Positions 44,323 to 55,560 of a stretch of DNA of 64,000 nucleotides are shown one piece after another. Origin of the DNA: Selaginella moellendorffii (lineage: Eukaryota > Streptophyta > Lycopodiopsida > Selaginellales > Selaginellaceae). The position numbers and the translations under genes were made by a program. The notes beneath the pieces were generated by a model. It was not told where the DNA came from. It searched no databases and was given only the letters and a program-made list of their open reading frames with translations. The stretch lies in NCBI RefSeq assembly GCF_000143415.4, contig NW_003314392.1, positions 196,433-260,432 of the forward strand, given 5' to 3'. Every line of letters starts with the position of its first letter. Position 1 is the stretch's first letter.

Positions 44323-46186
44323 TTACGAGCTGAATTGCTTGTCATGAGCAACTAAATGAGTATGCTCCTGTACCACATACAAGAGTTGAATAAAAGAAGA
44401 AGAAATAAAGTCAGAACATTCGTACCTGGGTGCCAACCATTAGGCAGCCATCTGAAGGATGTGCTGCGACACTATAGACACCGTCTGCCATTTCAATCAC
44501 AACTGGAGCGCAGCCATTGTTTCTCGAGCTAAAAGAGAGGTCAGGCGTTCGTCTAGCTACAAGGTCACACAGTTACCTGACGTGATGGCGCGATCCCGGA
44601 CCAGAAAATTCGAGAAAACGAAGGTCCCCACTAGCTACAGCGACTACCTGTCAGCAAGAAAAGCATCAGCTGCAGTGTCAATCCAAGCAGCATTCACCGG
44701 AAGGCTCAAAAGCCAGGTGAGTTTTGTCGTGCTCAGCCAGCTCAGACTTCCCAGTTCCCTGACAAACCCAGACCATATTGTCAATGCCAATCAAAACGAT
44801 CAACTTATATACCAGAGCGATGGAGGGCAATGAATGTGTGTTATCTCTTGAAAGTTGAGCATGTTGATTACACCGGACCTTCATCACACACAAACCACGT
44901 CCAGTGAGCCTCAAACATTTGCAAAGCACTGAGATGTTGAAACTACCAGCCTTTGTTGAGGCCGAAAGCAAGCTGATCACCTGACGAGTTTAGACGCACA
45001 CATGTAACACTCAAATCTCCAGTGTACGTTTGAGACTGAAACAGCAAAATGATGGCAAGCATAAGAAGAAGAAGTAAGAAGTCTACCCGGAGATCTGGTA
45101 TCTCTTGCAAGGCTGTAGACATGGAGATAATGCCCAAGGGATGTTGATCCACCTGCGCCTCAACCACTGTCAGCCTAGACTTCCATGATTTCTACAAACA
45201 AGCTATTAAGATAAACTTACATTGTTGGGCGAGGAAAAGGCAGAACAAGAAGAAGCCTTTCCGCCACGGATGTCCCATGCGAAAATATGACCGCTGCTGC
45301 TTCCAGCCAAAAGAACCTACAGCGAAATGGATGATGTGATTTGGAGACTCGATTGATTGCAACCTGTTCGTCTGATGTGATGTCCAGAGACAGCATCGTT
45401 CCAGCAAAAGAAGGTGCCCGTAAAGTCGCAGTAGAAAGATTTCCTGCTCGCCTATCCCACACATACACGCCTCCGCTTGCACAAGCAAATATCCTGGAAG
45501 AAACCAGTCAAAAGCTTGGGTAGCTTTCAGAAACTCACTTCCAGCTTTTGCATTGCACGTCGTAGAGGCCGCGATGGGTTTCCGTCCCCGGCTTTGTTCT
45601 AAAGACTTGCATTTTTTCGAGCGACTCGGGCTGCCTGTGTCGGACGTCGAAGATGATGACGGAACCGACTGACTCGGCTACGCATGCCACCTGCTAGATT
45701 TTGGTGATCACATAAAGCCTGGAAACAAAATCACCTGAAGCTGGTCCAGGGGGTTCCATCTCACGGCTTGAAGCTTTCCACAGAGGGAATAAGCAGCCAC
45801 AGGAGGCATCCTCTTGCCTGTGTAGTTTCATGGTAATTGCAGCGAGACGAGACGAGACGAGCTTACCAGACAGAATGGAATCGTAAGCATGGATGTTCAT
45901 ATACCCCGTGGACGTGGTGAAAGCCACGAGAGTACCCTGGACGAAGATCCTCAACAGGGTAGAACCAAGACCCGAGAAAACAAAGCACGCACCTCAGTGT
46001 TAAACTCGATGTCGGACACGTAACTCTGCCTGGAGAAGGTAGGAGAGACGACATGAATCCTGAAAGCAAGCAAAGGCACACCTTGACATGGACGGAGGCA
46101 AATAGTTATCCTGTTCGAGACATTCAACCTGCGAAGCAAGACGAACAAGACGTGAAGAAAGACACCAGGTTGTTTATCGATGCCAT
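44323..46186 (-). CDS. WD40-repeat protein, 14 exons
   Basis: Exons: 46166-46186, 46082-46128, 45993-46059, 45867-45936, 45735-45817, 45539-45690, 45364-45493, 45221-45316, 45087-45152, 44947-45035, 44698-44758, 44577-44647, 44426-44528 and 44323-44367, giving 366 residues in a consistent frame. Blades visible include YVSDIEFN, LQAVRWNPLDQLQ, VIIFDVRHRQPES, IFACASGGVYVWDRRAGN, VLLAGSSSGHIFAWDIRGG, VTCVRLNSSGDQLAFGLNKG, VVAVASGDLRFLEF and VYSVAAHPSDGCLMVG. It resembles small plant transducin/WD40 scaffolds; I cannot name an orthologue. The exon at 44698-44758 and its long 188-nt upstream intron are the least certain part. The first coding exon has only seven codons, so the start (46186) needs transcript support. 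Confidence 0.75.
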
Positions 46187-46491
46187 ACGAGAGCATACGA
46201 CTTCATCACGCTGGTGGTGCAGAGGTGATGGAGGCGCTTGTGCATCCTGCCCGTCTGCTCATATTCCAAGACCACATTTTGCTCCTGCTGCTGCTGCCGC
46301 CGCTCACACCTACAAGTCACTGGATCGGCATCCATCTTCACTGCAAACCATCACCTGCTGCTCTCCTTGCTGGCATCGCTGATGGGCTTCGCCGCACTCT
46401 GGAGAAACCTCTCCATTCTTTGTTTGAAGCCCTACCTAGCCTAGTCGAGCGAGGCCAGAAGGAAGGAATGAATAAAAAAGAATGTTGGTTG

Positions 46492-47394
46492 TCAAGACAA
46501 GCGCGCGACTCCATCCCTGATGGCTTGCCGGAACACCTTGCCGTGCAGGAAGAACGAGGACACATGACCGCCAGTGACCCATCGGACCTCGGAGCCGGGC
46601 CACGCACGCTGCAGCTCCAGCATCGAGTTGCCTGGGATGTAGCCATCGTTCTACACAGCCGGGCACAGTCAAGCTTTCGTTTCCAAGGCAAAGAAAATGA
46701 GACTCACCGTGGCACCCACAAAGATGACGGCTCTGGGGTTCTTGGGGATTGGAAAGCGGGTCACGTCCGTGAGGGAGAGCACCGCTCGCATGCGCTCCCG
46801 GACTTGGTCCAGCGTCATGCTGCATGCCTCGTCCCGCATCAGCACCTCCCACGCGGTTCCATACTTCATGATCCCCTCGCAGAAGGCCACCGCGGCCGAG
46901 TGGGGTGAAAGCAGTGGCAAGACTGCAAGCGGCGTTGGATGGAGCGATCCAACCATGGCTGCATGCACTCCTCCTGCACAGAGACACCGGATGCGTTTCG
47001 AAGGAGAAGAAGCGACGAACTACGTACCCATGCTTAGGCCGCAAACGCCCAACTTGGAGAAGCCTGCTTGCTTGTCCAGCCAGTAGAGCAGCGTCCGTGC
47101 CTCCTCGATCGTTGCTCGGCCGAGAACAAGCAGGTCGCTGACGCACAGGAGCTTGGCCCCGCGCTGGAGCCTGGGCCGCCGATTGCCGTAGAAGGGGCTG
47201 TGATGATCATAGATGTGTATGAGCAGCGGGCATGGTTGTAGCTAAACAGACCTCTCGAGCACCAGCGTGGCGATGTTATCCTTGAGCAATGGTCCTCCCA
47301 GCCGCAAGCGCCTCTCGAAACCATGATCTCCAGTGCCTGCCGCGCTCACATTGATTGATCTATGAAAATCACCAGCCTAAGAGAGGGAGAGAGA

Positions 47395-47428
<34 letters not shown>

Positions 47429-47860
47429 TCTAGAGCGCGCGCGAGAGAGAGAGGGGAGGCAAGAGATCTAACCTGCAAGGTGCACGACGCATGCCATCTT
47501 ATGAGCCGGAACGCTGCGGGGCATGAGCAGGCGGACGCGCGCAATGTGGCTCTCGGGCGGCAAGCATTCCCTGACGAGCGGATCGCAGGGCGTGGGAAAG
47601 ATCCCCTCTTGGAGCTTGGCCGCCTTGGATTCCCACACGGTCCGCCACACCGGATCGATGGGTGGCGGCGGCCAGTACTTAAGCGAGAAATTGGCGAGGC
47701 CCTGCGAGATGAGCTGCCGCGTGAGCTGTTCCAGTAGCACTAACCTGGCGCCACCCCAGCCATTGGAGAAGAAGGGTGGCGAGAGCCTGAGCCTGTACAT
47801 GAGAGCGCCATAGACGTGATCCAGCCAGTAGTGCGCCACCCGCAGATTCGAAACCACCAT
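46492..47860 (-). CDS. Alpha/beta hydrolase, ABHD18 (DUF2048) family
   Basis: Five exons (47473-47860, 47252-47336, 47028-47197, 46708-46973, 46492-46650) encode 355 residues. The fold's nucleophile elbow is GLSMGG with Ser213; the acid is probably Asp305 in GATNDGYIPG and the histidine His332 in VTGGHVSSF, all in the usual order. The N-terminal part (YWLDHVYGALMYRL; HLAGTGDHGFERR; LESPFYGNRRP) is diagnostic of ABHD18/DUF2048 proteins. The substrate in plants is unknown; a lipid or ester hydrolase is likely. The gene's ATG is 80 nt past the stop of the SnRK2 gene on the same strand. Intron 1 carries a GA/GCGC low-complexity tract. Confidence 0.88.
47383..47456. repeat. GA/GCGC low-complexity tract in an intron
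   Basis: Alternating GAGAGA and GCGCGC blocks inside intron 1 of the ABHD18-like gene. On the coding strand it reads as CT and GCGC repeats between donor and acceptor. Confidence 0.9.
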
Positions 47861-47940
47861 GGCTGGCTGCCCTCCCTCTTCTTCTTGCTCCTTTATTTGC
47901 CCTAAAATAATAGCGCCAGCGTGGCCAACAGCGAAGTTCC

Positions 47941-49371
47941 TCAGTACACACCAGACACGAACTCGCCGCTGCTCTCCACGTCCGGGTCAATGTCGTTGTC
48001 CAGATCCATTTCCAATCCCATATCATCCAGCAGGTCCCCAGGAATCCCTCCAGTCTTTGCCTCCGCGATGATTCTCATGATGTCCTCCACGCTTTGCTGA
48101 TTGGTGTCGTCGAATTCGTAGCTTGCGTCCGCTCCTTGCAACAGGTCGATTGGAAGGTTCTTAAGAAACCATGGGTGGCGCCTGATCTCAGGGATGGTGA
48201 TTCTCTGTTTAACAGATGGAATTGTAGAAGCTTAGTTTGAGTAGTCTAGTACCTTGGATGGATTTGCAACAAAGATGCGAGAGAGTAAATGCCGGCAGTC
48301 GCTGGAAATCCGCACATAATCTGGGATTGAATACTGCACGCTAAGAATTCTCTGCCAAAGGAAGAATACAGACCGAAAGAATGAAAACAATCACGACGCA
48401 ATGGACTTACACCAATTGTCTTTCTGAAGTTGCGAGGATCCTCAGGATCCTCAAACGGATACGCTCCTACTAGCATCACGTACAGGGTTACACCACACGA
48501 CCACACATCTGCAATCTGGGATCCAAGAGAGAAAACAACGGATTAAACAAAGACAGCAACTAATTTCGGGAACTTGCCTTGCCATCGTATTCTTTTCGAG
48601 ACAACACCTCCGGAGCAATGTATGCAGGGGTTCCCACGGTTGACTTTGGTTGAGAATGCAACACGGCTGACTGTAACGCAAGAAGAAGAGGTTGAAGCCG
48701 CTGCTCAAATCGACGTTACCTTCGAGTAGCCGAAATCACAGATCTTAAGACGTGGTGCGGGACTCCCATCGAGTAAGGTGTTTTCCAGCTTGAGATCTCG
48801 ATGGCATATCTCCTGCTCATGAATTCATAGAGACAATGGGAAACACCACGAATTTACATACGTTTTGATGACAGTAGCTGACACCCGATATAAGTTGCTG
48901 GAAGAAAAACCTGGCCTGTTTACCAAGGAAAGTTGATCAGCAAAACAATTCAACACAAGATTTTCTACACCTCGTCTTCGCTAAATCTTCCCGCATTGCA
49001 AATGCGCTCAAAGAGCTCCCCGCCCGCCGCGTACTCCATAGCAATCGCCAAGTGTGTAGGAGTAAGCATAACCTGGAAGTAATTGTCTGGAAAAACAGAG
49101 AAGAAACGCGCATTTCGGTAAATTTTACCTCCTTGAAGCGAATAATGTTGGGATGTCTCAGTGACCGGTGATTTATGATCTCCCGCTGAACATTCTCATC
49201 AATCTGGATGGATCCAACTTTGACTCTCCATTTCCAGTTCTGGTAGATTACCTTCTCGCCACGCTCGATGAATTTGACAGCCACAAGCTCCCCTGTTTCC
49301 TTCTCACGCATTAGCCGTGCTATGCCGAAGTTTCCAGACCCTATATCTTGCACGAATTCGAATCTATCCAT
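47941..49371 (-). CDS. SnRK2: SnRK2 protein kinase, subclass III (OST1-like)
   Basis: Nine exons (49252-49371, 49129-49203, 48971-49072, 48862-48915, 48720-48812, 48578-48670, 48411-48515, 48253-48351, 47941-48204) encode 334 residues. Kinase landmarks: GSGNFG at 11-16, ATP-binding Lys33 in VAVKF, catalytic HRDLKLEN (121-128, Asp123), DFG at 143-145, and the activation loop [17 protein letters not shown] with Ser158 at the position phosphorylated in OST1. The C terminus has the SnRK2 box (DIMRIIAEA) and an acidic end with [13 protein letters not shown], the domain II found in ABA-activated subclass III kinases that bind PP2C. Such kinases control stomata, drought and seed genes in angiosperms. 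One intron (48516-48577) starts with GC, not GT, by frame and homology. The exon number equals that of angiosperm SnRK2 genes. Confidence 0.95.
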
Positions 49372-49830
49372 TTTAACTCCACTCTTTCATTCCGAAGACC
49401 TAGCTCAGTGGAGTAGGCAAATTCTACAAGTACACATGGCCTTGCGTTGAAAGTTGCGCGTGGCGTACAAAATCAACTGCTAATGCTTTGTATAATACTG
49501 TGGAGATCTCTTTTATTATTTTAAGAGATCTTAACGGACTAGTATGCTTATAATATAAACCATCTAATTTACACTTTTTTGCCTTTCTTAAATAGATGGA
49601 CACGGGGTTCCTACGAGCTTCTTTCTCAGTTTGTTTGCCTCGTCACAGATTCTGATCAGGTACGGTGAGCGGGGATCCCTGGGTGTTGGTCGACCTAGAA
49701 GCGGGCATCTGTGCCGCCGCTTCGCCTTGGGCTACGGCCGATGTACAGAAGCCTTGTCAAGCCCCAAGGCAAGGTGACTCCACTTCACGCACGTGGATCA
49801 TGATGTGCCGTTGCTCGGATTGTGCACCAG
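49372..49830. other. Upstream region of SnRK2 and unassigned DNA
   Basis: 49372-49600 is the probable promoter of the SnRK2 gene; it becomes AT-rich from 49480. No clear TATA box is assigned. From 49660 to 49830 the DNA is gene-like but no frame or domain is supported. Confidence 0.4.
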
Positions 49831-49863
49831 GTAGATCGCGGTATAGGCCTCAGGGAATTGATA

Positions 49864-50262
49864 TCAAGCCACCAACGCCGTCCACCGGATTGTTGGAAAG
49901 CTACTGCTCGTCCAGGAACGTTCACTTTAGACACACGGCCAGGCTCATAGCGCCTTCATTGCAGCAGGCAAGGAGTACGAGCTGCTGATTTTCCCGGATG
50001 AAAGACACATGCGCAGGGGGCTGCGGGACCGAATGTATGTGAGTTTTTGGACAGACATTTCTCGAGAACTTGACTTGGCGCCTGTTCTCGCTCGGTGCAT
50101 GACGGAGCTAAACTCGTAGCCTGCCTGGTTCATCGCCGGGGCTCCCATAAACTTCTCCGTGTAGAAGGTGTCTGTATCCATCCCAAGCCTGCACGCTGGT
50201 GACAACCTCTTGATCTTCTCTAGATATTTGATCGCTCCTTCGACCTTGACAACCGTGGGAGT
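49864..50262. pseudogene. Scrambled fragments of the dipeptidyl-peptidase gene
   Basis: Three pieces of the 3' part of the gene at 52087-54832 lie here. Piece one (about 49883-50068) is an inverted copy of about 52095-52300 with small deletions and keeps codons for [14 protein letters not shown]. Piece two (about 50094-50195) is a direct copy of about 52313-52407. Piece three (about 50212-50262) matches about 52585-52650 but contains an internal inversion of about 36 bp. Together they form an inverted, rearranged partial duplicate about 2.1 kb from the intact gene. No functional frame remains. Confidence 0.85.
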
Positions 50263-50439
50263 GCTCGCCGAGGCCTTAAGCTGTTTCGTTGGGCGTGCCG
50301 TACTTTACCAGTTGCTGTCTGCAGATGTTTTAGATCATGAGCATGACTTCAAGTTATTTAAATAATTCTTCTTGGAGTATTAGACTTCTTCTTGGAGTAG
50401 AAGTGTTTATTCTCTCTATTGGCTTGGTATTGTGGACAA

Positions 50440-50900
50440 TGGAGCCACCAGAGAGTTACGAGATAATGTTCTTCGTTCTCCATTCCATTTGTGATCAGGC
50501 AAACTGGGAATACTCAATATTCTAGCAAAGGCGAACAAGCCAATCCACGTTGATGAGATCCGTGCCATTCTCCAAGCTGCAACAGGCCAGGCCCACAACC
50601 TAGAAATTGTGAAGGCTCATGCAATCTCTTTGCAGGAAGAACATATTTGATGAGCAGCCTGTGGGAGTCTTTGGGCACAACTCTCTATCTCGATGGCTCA
50701 TACACGGTGCGCTCGCATCCTTATTGCTGTTGACAACCTCAGAGGCAGCGGAAGTTGCTTGGCACCATCTGCACGAACTGGCTTTGGATGTGACTTCGTC
50801 TTCAACTTCTGCATTTGCCAGGGCGCATGGGAAAAGCGTTTTTGAATTTGTTGCGAACGACAATGGTTTTGCAGGTTTATGGTTGGCACTGGCCTAAAAG
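50440..50900 (+). pseudogene. O-methyltransferase remnant (COMT-like, N-terminal part)
   Basis: In two frames the plus strand gives pieces typical of the dimerisation half of plant SAM-dependent O-methyltransferases: ILAKANKPIHVDEIRAIL, then EAAEVAWHHLHELALD, then FARAHGKSVFEFVANDNGFAGLW. The first piece is out of frame with the rest and stops occur around 50524 and 50895. The SAM-binding half is absent. It is a decayed, truncated copy. Confidence 0.65.
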
Positions 50901-52086
50901 TGTCAAAATTGTGCAAGCCTTTCCACACATCATCCACAAACTATTGCAAGTGGCACTCCAAACATTCCCAGCTTCTCCCTCTCCAGCTCTCTCTTAATAG
51001 CTTTCTTGAATTGTTTGAGGGGATGCAACATACATGCAGGTGTGTGTATGCTCAAGATAAAAGATGATAGATTCTAATAGCTTAAAATTTGCAAATGGTT
51101 CTACACAATTCGAACGACGAAAAGGTGGGATCATGGACCATATATTAGATCCACACCAGAAGGCACCCCTCGATCCAGAGAAAGAGCTGCTCGCATCGCA
51201 AGGCTTAAACGTCAATTTGAAATGTCTCCCTGCAATCAAGTTTGCAGCTGTCATCGAGGCCTACAAATAAGAAAAGTAGCTGGAATAAATCGTGTAGAGG
51301 TATTTGTCACCTTTTGTCAAAAAGTTGGTGGACGATGCTCATCGTCAACAACTCAACCAAGAAAAATCTCTAAGAGCATCTTTAATAAGAATACTACTGA
51401 AGATATAAGGTAGTTATGACCGAGTATTGGACCGTCTCGGAGGGCGCGGCAACCCGAACCCGGTTTGAGAGAAGAATATTCACTGAAAATGCGTCTTTTG
51501 TGCTGTTGCATGGCTTAATAGATGGAGATGTGTCCAATTGCAGTGAAAGCTTTAAGTTATGTGAGGAATGTGAAGGTGGCTTGTGTCACCTTTCAGGGAC
51601 GATATAGAATGGAGAAGGTTCCTTCTCGTGATTCGTGACCTTCGTTTTGTCTCTAGTCGGTTATGGTACGTGGTGAGCGAGTGCCAGGCGCCCGGTTCAA
51701 GGTCGATCTGACCTCCACATCGGGCACCAGATCGACCTTAAACGGGGCGTCTGTGCCTCGGAGTTCCTTCAGCCCAAGGGTTGATAGAGGTCGTGGCTGC
51801 GTTGAATAGATTGTTCTTTCTCGTGATTCGCGAGCTTCGTTTTGTCTCTAGTCGGTCATGGTACGCGGTGAGATCATCGACCATAACCTTGCAGCCCAGC
51901 CGAGCGGCCGGATCCAGGAGAACACCAAAGCCCACTGATCAGAATCTTCAACGAGACAAAATCTCTTTCAACTCAAGTTCGCAGAGAAGAGCAAGGTGTG
52001 AGAGAGTTTGTCGTTGAGGTGCCACTTCCGGTAGAATGAAGCTTCGGATGTATAGAATATATAAATCAATCTGTGGGAGAGTTTTT
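50901..52086. other. Intergenic DNA with a dispersed 50-bp repeat
   Basis: Short frames of 60-86 codons only, none recognisable (for example 51064-51270 plus). A repeat of about 52 bp occurs at 51627-51678 and 51819-51870 with a few changes (shared core TTCGTTTTGTCTCTAGTCGG). About 51950-52086 lies behind the dipeptidyl-peptidase stop and probably holds its 3' UTR. Confidence 0.45.
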
Positions 52087-54832
52087 CTACGATAAATGTC
52101 TGTCCAAAAACTCACAAATGCGCTCCTCCATGTACATTCGGTCCCGCAGCCCCCTGGGCATGTGTCTTTCATCCGGGAAAATCAGCAGCTCGTACTCCTT
52201 GCCTGCTGCGATGAGGGCGTTGATGAGCCTGGCCGTGTGTCTAAAGTGAACGTTCTCGTCGATCATCCCATGGACAAGCAGTAGCTTTCCAACAATCCGG
52301 TGGACGTGGTGCATGACGGAGCTAAACTCGTAGCCTGCCTGGTTCGTTGCCGGGGATCCCATAAACTTCTCCGTGTAGAAGGTATCGTATCCATCCCAAG
52401 CTGTCACGGGAGCCCCGGCTACTGCGCATCGAAACGTCTCAGGGCAGCGAGCCAGCGCCATGGCTGCCAAGTAGCCGCCGTAGCTCCACCCGTAGATTCC
52501 AATCTTGCCCGGCTTGGCCAGCCCCTGCCGGATTAGCCACTGCACGCCAGCCTCTTGATCTTCGACGTCTACATGCCCCATGCTGTATTTGATAGCTCCT
52601 TCGAACTTAAGGCCTCGCCGAGCACTCCCACGGTTGTCAAGCTGTTTCAAGTCCATCATATGTCAAGCAAGAAACGATCTGAAGACCAGAAGCAGCTCAC
52701 CTTCCAGACCAGAATTCCTCTACTGCGGAGGTACTGCGCTCTCATGTCCACCGTGTTCGTCCATGAGCTGCAAACCGTCTGGACATTGGGGCCTCCATAG
52801 ACGCTAACGACGGTCTTGTAAGGTGGCGGCCCAAACTCTTTCACGTCGGGCTTGTACATCGCGCCATGCAGGCTGGTGCCGTCGTTGGCGGTGATCTGGA
52901 CGAGCTCTGGCGACGCCAGTCGCAGCTTCCGTGTCCAGGGCGTCAAAGCCGGCTGCTCGAAAATGGGAACTATTAGCCTGCCGTCGGCGAGCGAGCACAG
53001 CAGCACGCACGGCGGCCTCTCCAGCGAGTCGTGGATGTCCACAAAGTGCTGCATTTGGTGGTCGAGCACCACCAGATGCCTGCCTTCGCCTCTCGTCAGT
53101 CGCTTGACATGGCCACCGCCACTCGCCGCCGCCGGCAACAGGCGTGTGCTATACAAGTGTGTCTCCAGTGGACTGTCCAAGGTGGCGGTGAAGTAGACAA
53201 CACCAGCTTCTTCATCCACACCCGCAATCTGCTCGACCATCCACTGCCCCTGCGTCACCGCTCCCAAGCAGAAGCCAGTGCCGTCATACAGGTAGAGGTG
53301 CCGAAAGCCGCTTCTCTCACTGGCCCAGATGAATCCCCCGGCCAGGCGGCCGGTCCCCTTGTGGAGTGGAGTGAAGCAGTCGTGTAAGTTGATCCACACG
53401 TCGCTCGTCTCCTGGAGAAGAAGTGCCCGCCTGCCTGTCCTGGAATCAAACTTGAGCAGCTTGAGCTTGGAATGATCCCGGCTCAGCACCTGTACCGCGA
53501 GGGAGTTGTCGGGCATCCACATGACTCTGGCCAAGTATTCCTCCTCCTCGCTAGTCCCACACTCGAGGTCCATCCATGTAATCTGGCCAGCCGCCGCCGC
53601 CGCCCCCACCGCCGCCACGGGAACCACACCCAGGCGTAGCTTCACGTTGGACTGGCCAGCAAACGGGTATGCGTGATCTTCCTCCGCGTCACCTCCCACA
53701 CTGGGCTTGCCTTGGTGCATTATCCTGAACGGGGGTATTGCGGATCCGTCCACTTCCGTGAAAGCAATGAACTTACTGTCCGAAGACCACCAAAAGCCAT
53801 TCCTTCTGTCCATCTCCTCCTGCCAGCAGCGAGATTTTTTAAACTCTTGAGAAGACAGGAAGCCAAAGAGAGCGTGACACACACATACCTGAGCAATGTA
53901 CTCCGCAAGTCCATGTGTCTGTCCCCAGGAAAAAACGTAAAGAATAGAATAAGCAATGATAGTAAGAAAGAGAGAGAGAGATGGACTTATAGCCTACCTT
54001 CCCGGATGATCTCGCATTGTGAGTAATCCGCCTTGGCTCGGCGTAAGTAATGGGGACAACGTGGATCTCGTCGTCCCGGACGTAAGCAATGGATAAACCA
54101 TCGGGAGACAACTGAGGATCGATAATTGGAGACCACGAAGTGCTGGCCACCCTCAATCTCAGCTCCGCTCCAAGCCCATCCTGCACGTAGATCTGGCCAA
54201 GAACAAAGCCAAGATGATGTGTGAGTGAATGAAATCATGGAGAGACACGAATGATATATGCTTACTCCGCCAGGAAGAGGAACCATGAGATGCGCAGTGG
54301 CGGCGCAAGCTCCAGCGCTCTTGGCCCACTCGTAGCGCGTCACTCCCAGCCCCCGCTCGCGCAGCCTCTCCCTGCGCAGCTTCTCGGGCGTGGAGAGATT
54401 GCACTCGTCGACGCCGCCATTGGGTGGCGACACGAGCAGCAGCTGCTGGCGCGTCTCGGGATCGAACGCAAAGATCTTCCTGCTCAGGGTGGCATCGGGG
54501 CTGAAGAGGAAGGAGACGAGCTTGTCATCGGGGCTGAACGCGACGGAGGAGGGAGCCACGAATCCGGGCAGTGGATTCTGGACAATGTCTTCCACAGGGA
54601 ACAAGCTCGCCGTAGCAATGTCGTCGGCGCTGCTGTGGCTGTCAGTGGCGGGCATAGTGGCGGAGGAAGGAATGGTGCAAGCCCTCTTGTTGGCACTGGA
54701 TCCTTTACCTCCTCCTCCTCCTAGGCCATCCTCCTCTTCTTCTTCTTCCTCCTCCTGTGCTAGCTGCTTGGTCGCCTCGGTTGCTGGTGCTGCTCTGGGC
54801 GTGGCGGCTAGAGCGCATTCCCCAGAGTGCAT
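52087..54832 (-). CDS. Dipeptidyl peptidase IV-like serine peptidase (S9B)
   Basis: Five exons (54266-54832, 53998-54192, 53889-53918, 52701-53819, 52087-52641) encode 821 residues; exon three has only ten codons. The N terminus has an acidic run of glutamates and low complexity. A DPP4-type N-terminal beta-propeller follows ([37 protein letters not shown]). The C-terminal hydrolase domain carries Ser690 in GWSYGGY, Asp765 in [10 protein letters not shown] and His797 in DERHMPRG, the catalytic triad with normal spacing. Family members cut Xaa-Pro or Xaa-Ala dipeptides from peptide N termini. No signal peptide or membrane segment is visible, so a cytosolic or other soluble form is likely. Start chosen at ATG 54832, the first in frame. 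Partial scrambled copies of its last exon lie at 49864-50262. Confidence 0.93.
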
Positions 54833-55189
54833 TCCACACAGATTTCCTATCTGACCTCTCTTCTCCCAACCCTAGATTGTCCCTGTCTGACCTAATGCCC
54901 CGTGTCCTCTTTATCTTTACCAGTGAGTGCCACTCCGCCATCCCGCCAGCAAACGGCCAACGGGGCTACACACCTCTAGCACATTGGAGTATAAAATTCA
55001 GATGTAAGTAGATTATTGGTTGTTAAACAGATTATTGTAACACAAACTATAAATATGTGAAACAAAGACTAACATATGCCAAGTTTAGTAAATTTGTGTT
55101 TGAACATTGACGTTAATATCATTAATAAACTTTAAATAACAAAAATGTCATTCTGTATAATAAAATTTACAAGCATTTATTTCCTAAAA
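54833..55189. promoter_or_regulatory. Probable promoter of the dipeptidyl-peptidase gene, then AT-rich DNA
   Basis: 54833-54970 is the upstream region of the gene and contains an AACCCTAG telo-box at about 54869-54876. No clear TATA box is assigned. From 55000 the DNA becomes AT-rich and holds no gene. Confidence 0.4.
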
Positions 55190-55560
55190 TGAGAATTATA
55201 TTAATTAAAAAACCCTAGCTTATATACAGGAGCAAGTGGTCCGGATTAAAACTAATCCAATATCTATCAAAATCTCATTATGCTAATATTAATATATAAT
55301 TGTTAATATATAGTTGTTAATATTAGTATACGGCATTGTAACCATACACTTAGACTTTACATCATCCTTTATTCTTAAAAGGATGGAATGCAATCAAGGT
55401 TCTTTAGGTGATAATTTGGGATTTTCAGGAACATCAAGAGGAGGCATTAGTGGATTTATAAATGGTATTAATTATTCATGATCCTTTTGTATGAAACACT
55501 TCAACTATTGTAAATGCATAATTTCTAGAGGATCTAAAGATTCCTTATTGCATGATATAA
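55190..55560 (-). repeat. Retroelement fragment related to 20735-21760
   Basis: Matches two separated parts of the decayed element near 20735 (the CCCTAGCTTATATA segment) and 21475-21760 (the CATTGTAACC.TACACTTAGAC segment and beyond), with the part between deleted. Same orientation as that copy. No coding capacity. Confidence 0.6.

Noticed and set aside
44459-44833. 124-codon plus-strand frame beyond the second PPR gene
   Set aside because: It lies opposite well-spliced exons of the minus-strand WD40 gene (44426-44758).
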